A stretch of 64,000 bases of DNA. Source: JABGQS01 sp963666505. GTDB taxonomy: Bacteria; Bacillota; Clostridia; Christensenellales; SZUA-584. A program made the position numbers and the translations under genes. Of the stretch, positions 1 through 8,572 are shown piece by piece. Numbering within the stretch: position 1 is the first letter of the stretch; each line of letters starts with the position of its first letter. The stretch spans positions 1 through 64,000 of the forward strand of contig CAXXXL010000001.1 of assembly GCA_963666505.2 (NCBI GenBank). The letters are read 5' to 3'. The notes under the pieces were generated by a model, which was not told the DNA's origin, searched no databases, and saw only the letters and a program-made list of their open reading frames with translations.

Positions 1-1
1 A

Positions 2-10
2 TGGTATAAT
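2..10 (+). promoter_or_regulatory. Extended -10 promoter of the IS1182-type transposase
   Basis: The bases read TGG followed by TATAAT, an extended -10 box, 24 bp before the first transposase start, with a GGAGGG ribosome-binding site between. Any -35 box lies outside the window. Confidence 0.4.
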
Positions 11-33
11 AAGCATGACGGAGGGTACTGCAT

Positions 34-1444
34 ATGATGGGAAAACAAAGCGGACAGCAAGAGATGGTCTTTATTGATATGGAATCCATGATACCAGAAA
101 ATCATTTACTTAGAAAGATTAACAAGCTGGTTGATTTTAGTTTTATATATGAAATCGCATCTGGTTATTATGCAAAAAGGGGGCGCCCATCAATTGATCC
201 TGTTTTATTGATAAAGATGCTAGTGATTGGGTACTTATACGGGATAAAGTCAGAAATGCGTCTAGAGCAAGAAGTCAATTTAAATATCGCATATCGTTGG
301 TTTTGTGGACTCAATTTGTCAGATCGGGTTCCGGATCATAGCACCTTCAGCCAGAACAGGCCGAAGACGGTTTCGTGATAACGGTTTTTTCAAAGCTATC
401 TTTATTGAAATCGTAAAACTGTGTGTGGATAATGGACCTGGTGGACGGGCAATGCGTTGTATGTGATGGCTCTTTTTTACCATCCGAAGTAGCGGCGCAG
501 AGCGGCATGATTATTGAACAGACAGTTCAGAAAAGTATGCAAAGTTATTTGGACGAACTGGACAAAGAGCTGGCTATGCAGCCGGGTTATAAAGCAGTAC
601 AACCTAGCTCAACAGTCATTTCGAAGCATACGAGTAAAACAGATCCTGAATGTGGGTACATACGTAAGAGGAAAAAGGCTGGACTAGGGTATCTAGCGGA
701 AACAACTGTTGATTGTAAGCATGGGATTATAACAGGAATGGATGTTTATCCCGCAAACACAAAAGAGAGCAGTATTGTTCTTAAGCACTTAAAAGATCAA
801 ATGGTTAAACAGCGAATTTGAGATAAAGCGGCTGGCACTTGATGGCGGTTATGATATGGGTGCAGTACAATCATGGATTAGAGCTTCTAGGCATCGAAGG
901 ATATATACCAGCTATACCTTATTCAAATGGACCAGAGAAACATGGATTTACATATCAGCCGGGGGACGATTGCTTTATCTGTCCACAGGGACACGCTCTT
1001 CATTATGATAAGCTTTATTGCGTACGGTCAACTGGAAACTATCTAAGGTGTTATATCTCTTCCAATGATGCATGCGACACCTGCCCTCAACGAGATTCTT
1101 GCTTAGGTAAAGAAAAGAGGCGTCGAATTATGGCCAGTAGTTTCTATCCTGCATTTTCTAGGGGACATAAACGTACAGAATCCCAAACTTATGATTGGAT
1201 AATGCGGATGCGAGCCATCTGGGCAGAGGGTACGTTTTCAGTATTGAAGAGAGAACATAATCTCCATAACATAAGAAAAAGAGGCCTTCTGAGAGCAAAA
1301 GAAGAAAGTCTTCTAGCTGCAGTTGCCTTAAATCTTAAAAGGATGGCAAACTCGGTGTTTAATGGCCTTTCTGAAACATTTAGATATCCTTTCTATAAAC
1401 TAATTTGCAATTGTTACTCGGTATTTAATGTGTGTGCGGCATGA
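34..1444 (+). pseudogene. IS1182-family transposase, broken by several frameshifts
   Basis: The parts, read in order, make one IS1182-type transposase: an N-terminal DUF772-like domain (residues PENHLLRKIN through DHSTFSQNR), a central part with a conserved Asp (VVCDGSF), and a C-terminal part with a Cys-rich zinc-ribbon-like stretch (CPQGH, CDTCPQRDSC) and WAEGTFSVLKR. The reading frame changes near 360, 430, 820 and 860, so no single protein can be made. Each junction resumes expected sequence in another frame (for example FRDNGFFKAIF after 362), which marks decay of a once intact gene and not separate genes. The left end of the element is probably before the window. Confidence 0.88.
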
Positions 1445-1464
1445 ATTAGTGCTTTTGTCAACAG

Positions 1465-2791
1465 GTCGAATAAAGTTCGCAAAAGTGAATAAAGGAAAGA
1501 CCATCGGGGACTCCGAAAAGATAAGTGACAAAACAAATCAAAGGAGTGTAAACCGATGGTCTATGAAAATAATACTTTATCGCTGGAAAAAATGCTACTG
1601 TCATTTATGGCGGAGCAGGATCCGATGCAGTCAATGCTGCAATGGCTGTGTGAACAAATGATGGATGTTGAATTGGCAACGAAGATACAAGCGAACAAAT
1701 CTGAACGAACTGACGAACGCAAAGGATACCGTTCAGGGTATCGTGTCAGGAGGTTTGACTCAAGGATGGGTACAATCTACCTGTTGGTTCCGAAGCTGAG
1801 GCAAGGCGGGTATATACCATTCTTTGTGTCAGAAAAATCAAGGTCAGAAGCTGCATTGATCAACGTAATCCAGGAAGCGTATATCAGCGGAGTATCGACT
1901 CGAAAGATCAGAAGACTTGCTCAGAGCCTTGGTATAGAGTCCATCTCACGTGGGCAGGTATCGAACATCACCAAAGAACTTAACGAACAGGTTCAGGCTT
2001 TTCGGAATCGAAGGTTGAAGAAGAAATATCCTGTACTGTGGGTAGACGCACTGTACGAAAAGATACGATACGACAATAAAGTCATTAATATGGCTGTAGA
2101 AGTAGTAATAGGCATTGATACAGACGGGAAACGGGACATTTTGGCGGTAGAACCGATGCAGGAAGAATCCGAATCGACCTATAAGAGCCTGTTTGACAGC
2201 CTAAAGTCCAGAGGGCTGGAAGATGTATGGCTTGTCGTATCAGACGCCCACAAAGGCTTGACTAAGGCAATCAGGGAGTCTTTTGTCGGATGTACATGGC
2301 AGCGGTGCAAAGTGCATTTCATGCGCAATATCCTAGCTAGGATACCCAGCAAAGACAAGGCTGTTTTTGCATCAAAGCTAAAACAAATCTGGCTGCAGCC
2401 TGATATTGATTCAGCTAGGGTTTATGCTGATAATTTGATGGATGATTACGAGAGCCGTTATCCAGAGGCTGCAAGGATTTTAGAGGAAGGGCTTGAAGAT
2501 TCGATTCAGTTTTATTCTTTCAAGCATATGGACCACAGAAAAATATCTTCAACCAATATGCTGGAGAGACTTAACCGAGAGATTAGAAGGCGAACCAATG
2601 TCGTAGGCGTATTCCCAAATATGGATTCCTACATCCGTCTGGTTACAAGCCACTTGATAGAATACAGCGAAGACTGGTGTGCTGGGAAATCATATGTTAA
2701 CCCAGAGAAAATATCACTTATTCAGGAGGAACGGCAGATGGCAGCATAATCACTACGGAGTAATTGATGGTTTTTGCGAACTTTATTTGAC
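1465..2791 (+). mobile_element. IS256-family insertion sequence, complete with terminal inverted repeats
   Basis: The left terminus 1465-1484 and right terminus 2772-2791 are inverted copies of each other with 19 of 20 bases matching (GTCRAATAAAGTTCGCAAAA). They enclose a full-length transposase. I could not see a convincing 8-bp target duplication. The element sits between the decayed IS1182 transposase and an IS3 tail, so it joined an existing pile of insertion sequences. Confidence 0.88.
1556..2749 (+). CDS. IS256-family transposase (mutator type)
   Basis: A 397-residue DDE transposase of the mutator/IS256 family, normal length. Catalytic acidic residues are visible in WVDALYEK, VVSDAHKG and NMLERLNREIRRR, the last being the family's C-terminal signature region. 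CKVHFMRN precedes the final Glu as usual. The start is ATG at 1556 after AAAGGAGTGTAAACCG. It lies inside matching inverted repeats and has no visible damage, so the element may still be active. Confidence 0.93.
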   Translation: MVYENNTLSLEKMLLSFMAEQDPMQSMLQWLCEQMMDVELATKIQANKSERTDERKGYRSGYRVRRFDSRMGTIYLLVPKLRQGGYIPFFVSEKSRSEAALINVIQEAYISGVSTRKIRRLAQSLGIESISRGQVSNITKELNEQVQAFRNRRLKKKYPVLWVDALYEKIRYDNKVINMAVEVVIGIDTDGKRDILAVEPMQEESESTYKSLFDSLKSRGLEDVWLVVSDAHKGLTKAIRESFVGCTWQRCKVHFMRNILARIPSKDKAVFASKLKQIWLQPDIDSARVYADNLMDDYESRYPEAARILEEGLEDSIQFYSFKHMDHRKISSTNMLERLNREIRRRTNVVGVFPNMDSYIRLVTSHLIEYSEDWCAGKSYVNPEKISLIQEERQMAA

Positions 2792-2797
2792 ACTAGC

Positions 2798-2950
2798 TCA
2801 GGATTAAACTTAAAGTCTGTAAGAGCGGCAGTTTTTGATTATATATATTGCTTCTACAATGTGAAGAGAATCCAAAAGAGGCTCGGATATATGTCCCCGA
2901 GAGAATATCTCAGATCATTGGGTATAGAGAGGTTGAAGGATGTTGCTTAG
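2798..2950 (+). pseudogene. IS3-family transposase (orfB) C-terminal remnant
   Basis: An open stretch without a start encodes FDYIYCFYNVKRIQKRLGY followed by MSPREYLRSLGIERL and a TAG stop. This is the typical end of an IS3-family integrase-type transposase (YN..R.H..LGY.SP.EY). It begins right after the right repeat of the IS256 element. No matching N-terminal part is visible on the other side of that element, so this is a tail left by deletion. Confidence 0.8.
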
Positions 2951-3563
2951 CTGATTGTATACAAAAAGGTTGACGTCCCAGCAACTCTAAATAATAAGAA
3001 TTATGGTTTTTTGGTGATGGGGGTGAGGTGAGACGAGCTGTGTGGGATAATTAAAATTTAGTTGCCAAAGGTGTGCCACCCGGACAGACTTACGCAGGGC
3101 TAGAGCCATGTGATGGTTCGAGAGCCTCTTTTGATTTTTAAAAAAAGACTAACATATAAATAATGCGAAAAAGTTCCAGTAGGTCTTCAGAAGCTTCTGG
3201 ATAGCACTAATACCCAGATTCCTTAACATCCTATCTTTACTAATTTTCTTTTTTATGGTATGTTTTAAACGGTTTTTCACTATGGATTCATCGAAAGGAC
3301 TATTAAAGTACGAGCGGATTTAATAATATTGCAAATTTTTTTAGCGTTCCAGGTTTTGGACTATCTGTAACAACACTGATTGTCGAAAGTATGGTTAATC
3401 GGAAGGTTAATATAGCGCTTATCGATAAGGCTAATCAATGAGATCGATGCTGAGTCCAGAAAAGCAAGAACTCAATACTATTTAAGCCATCATTATCGGT
3501 TATAATCGAAGGAGATCAGAGCGGCTAAGGTTGAGATCAACCAATGAGGAAGGAATGGTTATC
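2951..3563. other. Intergenic stretch with attachment-like repeat and gene scraps
   Basis: It holds the first copy of the attachment-like repeat (3061-3100). A short open stretch near 3319-3441 reads NFFSVPGFGLSVTTLIVESM and ends in KVNIALIDKANQ and a stop; it has no start and I do not recognise it. The rest shows no gene. Confidence 0.4.
3061..3100. repeat. Attachment-like repeat, copy 1
   Basis: Starts GTTGCCAAAGGTGTGCCACC and continues CGGACAGACTTACGCAGGGC. Near-identical copies lie at 4161-4200 and 49466-49504, the latter two beside tRNA-Pro sequence. This copy has no tRNA sequence nearby. Confidence 0.7.
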
Positions 3564-4007
3564 ATGAAAAAGATAGGTATCATCATTTGTGCGCGTTACT
3601 TAAGCTGCGGCGGTGGAAAATGCCTTCGGGCGCTTAAAGAACGTACGGGTGGTTTCTCGATATACCCAAAGGACGAAGAAGTGGAACTAGTCGGGTTCGC
3701 CAACTGTGGTGGATGCCCGGGTGGCAACATTGAGTATGTGCCAGAAGAAATGATAGGCAACGGTGCACAAGTCATCCATTTGGCGACGGGGCTCGTGGTG
3801 GGATATCCGCCATGTCCGCATATAGGCGCGTTTAAAAAGTTTATTGAAAGCCGATATGGCGTAGATGTCGTTGTGGGGACGCATCCGATCCCTATGAAGT
3901 ATTTGAACGAGCACAATAAACTGCCATTTTGGGGAAAAAGCAGTATGCACAGCATGGCACCTGCGCTGTTTAATGACAGTGAAGCGGTTATGAAAAGTTA
4001 TGATTAG
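3564..4007 (+). CDS. CGGC-domain protein
   Basis: A 147-residue cytosolic protein of the CGGC-domain family (predicted metal binding through a Cys-Gly-Gly-Cys motif; physiological role not established). The motif is at residues 48-51 (NCGGCPG), with additional N-terminal cysteines (CARYLSCGGGKC) and a later PPCPHIG. Length matches full members of the family. I use ATG 3564, preceded by AAGGA, and not the in-frame codon at 3531, which adds an atypical leader. It stands alone between insertion-sequence debris and the tRNA-Pro fragment, so it is probably cargo of a mobile region. Confidence 0.85.
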   Translation: MKKIGIIICARYLSCGGGKCLRALKERTGGFSIYPKDEEVELVGFANCGGCPGGNIEYVPEEMIGNGAQVIHLATGLVVGYPPCPHIGAFKKFIESRYGVDVVVGTHPIPMKYLNEHNKLPFWGKSSMHSMAPALFNDSEAVMKSYD

Positions 4008-4160
4008 GCAACAAGGTGCTGTTTCCATTGTAAAATTACCGCCACAAAAAAATACCACATTTTGCGATATGGCTTCTCTGCTAATGTCATATTCTGGCGG
4101 AGGCGAGGGGAGTCGAAACCCTGTTTAAGCTATGTTTGGAGCTTCAATCATCGAGATTTA

Positions 4161-4200
4161 GTTGCCAAATCTGTGCCACCCGGACAGACTTAGGCAGGCT
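4161..4200. repeat. Attachment-like repeat, copy 2
   Basis: Same motif as at 3061, reading GTTGCCAAATCTGTGCCACC then CGGACAGACTTAGGCAGG. Like the copy at 49466 it lies about 240 bp from the 3' end of a tRNA-Pro sequence and in the same orientation. Confidence 0.75.
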
Positions 4201-4400
4201 TAGGCAGTTCTAGAGCGTTAAGCTGAAAAAGTGGCATAAAATGGGCGAACTTATCTGAACTAATATTTGTGTAAATACGGCTGAAATAGAGAATATATGG
4301 CCATATGTGGCGTTTAAATCCAATTAGGCACCAATTAATCTCCATTAATGCAAATAAATAGCCATTACTCACATATACGTAATGGCTAATTTTATGTATT

Positions 4401-4453
4401 TGGTCGGGATGACAGGATTTGAACCTGCGACCACTTGACCCCCAGTCAAGTGC
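4401..4453 (-). pseudogene. 3' fragment of tRNA-Pro (distal attachment-site copy)
   Basis: The minus strand carries the last 53 nt of the tRNA-Pro at 49706-49782 without a visible mismatch, including the encoded CCA, T arm, variable region and most of the anticodon arm. It stops at the D-arm side, so it cannot make a tRNA. Such 3'-end copies are the usual scar of tyrosine-integrase elements inserting into a tRNA gene. Confidence 0.88.
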
Positions 4454-4528
4454 ATAAAAGAAAAAGGTCAAGAGGCCATTCGCTAAAAAGCCCATTGTTG
4501 TGCGGTTTTTAGCAGACTAATATTTGAG

Positions 4529-4559
4529 TTTGGCAACTAAAACTATTTAAGTTGCCAAA
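4529..4559. repeat. Inverted repeat carrying the GTTGCCAAA motif
   Basis: TTTGGCAACT (4529-4538) and AGTTGCCAAA (4550-4559) form a perfect 10-bp inverted repeat with an 11-nt spacer. It is followed by AGTGTGCCAAA, so the right arm is a partial copy of the attachment-like repeat. It lies about 75 bp inside the tRNA-Pro fragment and could be an integrase arm site. Confidence 0.55.
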
Positions 4560-4848
4560 AGTGTGCCAAATTTAATAAAAATTTTTATAATAAAATATGA
4601 ATAATGAGTGAAAAACAACTATTAATAGAGATAAATCAAAATATTCCTGTAACCATTCTTACTTGACATTCGATTGTTAAGTAGTGTAATGTATCCAGTA
4701 TAATTAATAAAAATATCATTAAGCAATATAAGTTCAATTATTTGATTACACCTATATTGGACAAAAAACGAAAAAATGAAGCATATTTGTTAGCGACTAA
4801 TTTAACATATGGCCGCTGTTATTGCGAAAGAAGATATGGAGGGTTCTT

Positions 4849-5420
4849 GTGTTTAAGCAATACATTAATTTTGAATCAATAAATTATATATTTCTAGATC
4901 TGGATGATACATTATGCGATTTAAGGGCTGCTGAAAGCAAAGCTTTTAAGTATATTGACATTGCGCTTAAAAATAGGGAGATTGATTCCGAAGAGTTTAG
5001 AAAACTATTTAGCATCATCAACTCTAAATTAATGTCTTGTTTTTTTAATTCGGAAATATCAAAAGCTAACTATAGAGCACGAAGGTTCAGTGATGTATTA
5101 AAACAGATGGGCAATTATACAGAAGATTTTGCAAACGAATTGAACATTACATTTATGAATGAATGTAAAAATGCAAATCTATTTGAAGACGTGGTTCCTT
5201 TTTTAAAATATGTAAAAAACAGATTTAGTATCGCACTTCTTACTAATGGAGCTTCAGACGAACAGAGAAACAAGATTTTAAACACCTCTCTTGATGAATA
5301 CATAAAAAAATATATATAAGTGAAAATGTGGGTTTTGCGAAACCTAATATAGAATACTTTAAATACGTTCTTAATGATTTAGATATAGAATCGACACAAG
5401 CTATTATGATAGGGGACTCA
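4849..5420 (+). pseudogene. HAD-family hydrolase, frameshifted and truncated
   Basis: The first segment (4849-5319) has the HAD nucleophile motif I (FLDLDDTLCD) and motif II (LLTNGAS). The frame then breaks in an A/TA-rich run near 5310. The sequence resumes one frame over with ISENVGFAKPNIEYF and motif IV (IMIGDS), as in YjjG-type nucleotidases and phosphatases. After GDSVN the homology stops, because the DNA passes directly into a Rieske oxygenase segment. GTG 4849 after TGGAGGG is the likeliest start. Frameshift plus loss of the C-terminus make it non-functional. Confidence 0.78.
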
Positions 5421-6109
5421 GTCAATACAAAGTCGAAGAGAAATACGTGTTTATATGGCTTTGGTATGGAGAAGAAAAAGATCAGCTTCCCGAGATACCT
5501 TTTTTTGAATATTTAAGAAAGGGTTTTTCATATGGTGGATTTTCGGAAGTTTGGCCGGTTCATTATACAAGAGCGATTGAGAATCAGTTTGATGTGGTTC
5601 ATTTGCCATTCGTTCATGAGAATTCAATTGGCCGAGGAAATAGATCTTTAGTTAATGGCCCTGTTGTAAAATGGAAAGATAATCTAATGACCTTTTACGT
5701 TGACAATGTCGTTGATGATGGAATAACAAAGCCTTTGAAACCAAAAGAAATCGAAGATTATGAGAGTTTATTTAGTCTCCAGTTTCAGATGCCCAACATG
5801 TGGCAAAACCGTATCAGTAAAGACGTAAGAATTGTGGCAATTTTTGCTCCGATTGATGATAGCAATACTCGTATTTATTTAAGGTTTTATCAGAGATTCA
5901 TAAGAATTCCCGTATTGAGGCAATTGGTTAACAGTCTTAGTAATATTGGTAATAAGATCATTCTACACCAAGACAGAAGAGTTGTTTTAACACAAAGACC
6001 GATTAAATCTGAGTTAAAAATGAACGAGAATCTTATTCAAGGAGATTTGCCCATTATTGAGTACCGCAAGAGAAGAGCTATGCTTAAAGGTGAATCAAAG
6101 CACGATTGA
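5420..6109 (+). pseudogene. Rieske-type ring-hydroxylating oxygenase, C-terminal portion only
   Basis: Open from about 5420, it encodes YKVEEKYVFIWLWYGEEKD, a later EVWPVHYTRAIENQFDVVH and LPFVHENSIG. This is the end of the Rieske domain leading into the catalytic domain of pheophorbide-a-oxygenase-like or aromatic-ring-hydroxylating enzymes. ENQFDVVHLPFVH carries the Asp/His residues expected for the mononuclear iron site. The N-terminal part with the [2Fe-2S] CxH...CxxH ligands is absent, replaced by HAD sequence at about 5420-5430. A GTG at 5447 could start translation, but the product would lack the cluster that feeds electrons. Confidence 0.75.
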
Positions 6110-6174
6110 GCAAATACATAATTTAGTTGACGTTTTAAAGGTTGGGGTAACTATTAGCAAGAAAGGTGATATCT

Positions 6175-6903
6175 ATGAGCAAGCGACTTAAAATTGCGCT
6201 GATAATTATAATAACGGTTGTAGCTATATTAGTTGGCGGTTTCTTTATTTATGTTTCTGATTTTTACAGAGCTGATGATGTGGCAATTGAGGTCATGCAA
6301 AGCGATTCAGAAATAAGCATTCAAGATAATTATATAGTGCTATCGCCTGCCGCACCCAGTGATACAGCGCTGATTTTTTATCCTGGCGCAAAGGTAGAGT
6401 ATATTGCATATTTACCTATCATGGAGAAGATCAAAGAAAGTTGCGGAATTACCTGTATCCTTGTTAAAATGCCTTTTAATATGGCTATTTTCAATTCGAA
6501 TGCCGCCGATAGTATTATTGACAACTCCAAGTATCCTGATATTAAAAACTGGTATATAGGTGGCCACTCAATGGGCGGAGCTATGGCAAGCAGTTATGCT
6601 TCCAATCATAAGGATAAGATAAAGGGATTGATATTGATGGGTGCTTATATATATGGTGACTACCCGGATCAAAACACGCTAACAGTTTACGGCACTTTTA
6701 ATACAAGTGTGGCAGAAAAGATAAACTATACTGAGAACATTATTGTTATCGAAGGAGGGAATCACGCCCAATTCGGTAATTACGGCAAACAAAAAGGAGA
6801 TCCTGACACCACGATCTCCAGCCAAGAGCAACAAAATATTACAGCGGAAGCAATCAAGGACTTCTTTGCGAAAGCGGACGAACAGAATAACAGTTTAAAT
6901 TAA
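6175..6903 (+). CDS. Membrane-anchored alpha/beta hydrolase
   Basis: A 242-residue protein with an N-terminal signal anchor (residues about 6-28) and an alpha/beta-hydrolase fold. The nucleophile elbow is GGHSMGG (Ser about 132). A histidine in GGNHAQFG is the probable catalytic His. It resembles the short Abhydrolase_5 group of extracytoplasmic esterases or lipases; the substrate is unknown. ATG 6175 follows AAGGTG at a good distance. It lies between a Rieske oxygenase remnant and a flavodoxin-like gene on the same strand, and appears intact. Confidence 0.85.
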   Translation: MSKRLKIALIIIITVVAILVGGFFIYVSDFYRADDVAIEVMQSDSEISIQDNYIVLSPAAPSDTALIFYPGAKVEYIAYLPIMEKIKESCGITCILVKMPFNMAIFNSNAADSIIDNSKYPDIKNWYIGGHSMGGAMASSYASNHKDKIKGLILMGAYIYGDYPDQNTLTVYGTFNTSVAEKINYTENIIVIEGGNHAQFGNYGKQKGDPDTTISSQEQQNITAEAIKDFFAKADEQNNSLN

Positions 6904-6932
6904 AAAAATCGAGTAGGAGGGTCAATAAGAAG

Positions 6933-7418
6933 ATGGTGATTGTATATGAATCAAAAACGGGTTTTACCAAGAGGTATGCCGATATGCTCTCTGCAAAGTC
7001 AAAACTAAGTGCTTTTAGGGTAAAAGAAATTTCGAAGATTAATCAAGACGAAGAAATTATTTTTCTCGGCTGGATGAAAGTCGGGAGGATACAGGGCCTT
7101 AACAAACTGCGAAAATATAATGTCAAAGCTGTTTGTGGATCAGGTACGGGACGCTTTGCCGAACCTGATACCGAAACTGTTATTGAAAAAAATAAAATCG
7201 AAGGCATACCGTTTTTTTATCTACGCGGCGGGTGCTTTCCTTTGAAAGAATTAAAGGGCTTGGATAAAATCATGTTGTCTATGTTTTTAAAAATGCTCAA
7301 AAAGCGTAAAGGTAAAGATGAGAAACAAGAAGAAGCTATCTCTATTATAGAAAACGGGTATGACGGTGTAAAAGAGGAAAATCTCGAGCCTGTTCTAGAA
7401 TGGTTGAACGAAAGGTAA
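6933..7418 (+). CDS. Flavodoxin-domain protein
   Basis: A 161-residue soluble protein that starts MVIVYESKTGFTKRYA, the flavodoxin phosphate-binding loop (here S-K-T-G-F-T). It fits the flavodoxin_5 group, which includes protoporphyrinogen-oxidase (HemG)-like members. The usual role is FMN-linked electron transfer. ATG 6933 follows GTAGGAGGG. It starts 30 bp after the hydrolase, so the two may be co-transcribed. Its partner is unknown; the neighbouring Rieske oxygenase remnant would once have been a candidate. Confidence 0.82.
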   Translation: MVIVYESKTGFTKRYADMLSAKSKLSAFRVKEISKINQDEEIIFLGWMKVGRIQGLNKLRKYNVKAVCGSGTGRFAEPDTETVIEKNKIEGIPFFYLRGGCFPLKELKGLDKIMLSMFLKMLKKRKGKDEKQEEAISIIENGYDGVKEENLEPVLEWLNER

Positions 7419-7424
7419 CGGAAA

Positions 7425-7548
7425 ATGAGTGTTAAAAAACGTGGTAATCACCGGCAGCACTCGCGGTATAGGGTTTTCTATGGTATCTGAATGAGTGTAT
7501 AGTTACACTGTCTGGCAGGAATAAAGTGCTGGCAGAATCAAACTAAAC
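7425..7548 (+). pseudogene. Short-chain dehydrogenase/reductase remnant
   Basis: After ATGAGTGTT the DNA encodes KNVVITGSTRGIGFSMV, the SDR dinucleotide-binding motif TGxxxGIG, but one base out of frame with the ATG because of an extra A in the AAAAAA run at 7434-7439. A stop follows, then the next strand of the fold appears in another frame (VTLSGRNKVLAESN). Only about the first 40 residues of a usual 250 remain. It begins 7 bp after the flavodoxin-like gene. Confidence 0.72.
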
Positions 7549-7572
7549 TGTACTTTCTTCGATTATAATGAA

Positions 7573-7601
7573 TTGAATCTAGACCACATTAATGGTATAA
7601 T
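7573..7601 (+). promoter_or_regulatory. Sigma-A-type promoter for the peroxiredoxin
   Basis: TTGAAT (7573-7578), 17-bp spacer, TATAAT (7596-7601), 102 bp before the peroxiredoxin ATG. The heptamer TCTAGAC occurs at 7577-7583, overlapping the -35 edge, and again at 7614-7620, just downstream of the start site. This placement would suit an operator. Confidence 0.65.
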
Positions 7602-7703
7602 GTTCATAACACATCTAGACGGATTTGGCTATATATTCTAGTCAAAAAGAACTATCTGACAAGATCACTTTTTTAGCGATCGAATATGAAAGGAGTTAGT
7701 ATT

Positions 7704-8381
7704 ATGGAAGAGGAAATGGATGTAACATTACCACTTATCGGTGACAAAGCACCTTCATTTACAGCGAAGACAACCCAGGGCGACATAAATTTTCCAGACG
7801 ATTTTTCTGGGAAATGGGTTATTCTTTTTAGTCATCCGGCCGATTTTACGCCCGTCTGCACGACAGAGTTTATGACGTTTGCTACGATGGAAGAAGAATT
7901 TAAATCTTTAAACACTGCGCTCATTGGTTTGTCAATCGACGGCTTATATTCGCACATCGCTTGGCTAAGAACTATCAAGGAGAAAATTGAGTTTAAGGGC
8001 ATGAAAAATGTCGAGGTAAATTTTCCGTTGATAGAAGACATCAAAATGGAGGTTGCCAAAAAATTTGGTATGATCCAGCCGGGATCATCAAGTACGATGG
8101 CTGTTCGAGCAGTATTCATAATTGATCCAAACGCGGTAGTGAGAACAATCCTCTACTATCCTGCATCTACGGGCAGAAACTTCGACGAAATTAAACGCAT
8201 TATCATCGCCTTACAAAAAGCGGACGCAGAAGGCATTGCCACACCTGCAAACTGGCAGCCGGGTGAAGATGTTATTATCCCTCCAGCAGGATCGTGCGGA
8301 GTTGCGAAAGAAAGAATGGAGTCAAACTCTGAGGATATGTATTGCCTCGATTGGTTCCTCTGCTTTAAAAAGAGCAAATAG
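7704..8381 (+). CDS. Peroxiredoxin (Prx6/1-Cys type)
   Basis: A 225-residue thiol peroxidase that would reduce hydrogen peroxide and organic hydroperoxides in the cytosol. The catalytic motif is DFTPVCTTEF with the peroxidatic Cys at about residue 52, and the conserved Arg is in PASTGRNF. Length above 200 with the C-terminal extension (TPANWQPGEDVIIPP) fits the Prx6 group. Extra cysteines near the end (GSCG, YCLDWFLC) are unusual. ATG 7704 follows AAAGGAG; the upstream in-frame ATG at 7686 overlaps that site. It has its own promoter and terminator. Confidence 0.92.
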   Translation: MEEEMDVTLPLIGDKAPSFTAKTTQGDINFPDDFSGKWVILFSHPADFTPVCTTEFMTFATMEEEFKSLNTALIGLSIDGLYSHIAWLRTIKEKIEFKGMKNVEVNFPLIEDIKMEVAKKFGMIQPGSSSTMAVRAVFIIDPNAVVRTILYYPASTGRNFDEIKRIIIALQKADAEGIATPANWQPGEDVIIPPAGSCGVAKERMESNSEDMYCLDWFLCFKKSK

Positions 8382-8412
8382 CGAATTTACTTCAATAAAA
8401 AAATGCATAGAT

Positions 8413-8449
8413 AAGGACAAGATTTTTCAACATATCTTGTCCTTTTTTA
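8413..8449 (+). terminator. Rho-independent terminator after the peroxiredoxin
   Basis: Perfect 11-bp stem AAGGACAAGAT / ATCTTGTCCTT around a 10-nt loop, followed by a T run. Confidence 0.85.
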
Positions 8450-8572
8450 TATCACTGGTGAAGTGACTTGCCAACACTAATTTGTCCAAAACGAAAGTTA
8501 GCAGGATCCGGATATAGCCAGTGATTGTTTGCAAACAATCAAACGCTGAAAGAAAAATATATATATTTATTT

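Larger units (their letters stand above)
4008..4848. other. Non-coding attachment region
   Basis: Contains attachment-like repeat copy 2, a 3' tRNA-Pro fragment, and an inverted repeat. From 4161 to 4453 it is recognisably similar, with gaps, to 49466-49758. Beyond 4570 the DNA is AT-rich with no convincing gene up to the HAD start. Confidence 0.6.

Noticed and set aside
1428..1661. A 77-codon ORF running from the IS1182 remnant into the IS256 transposase
   Set aside because: It crosses the terminal repeat and overlaps the transposase start in another frame; no protein features.
4849..6109. A genuine HAD-oxygenase fusion protein
   Set aside because: The HAD part has its own frameshift, and the join removes the essential Rieske cluster ligands, so decay is the simpler explanation.
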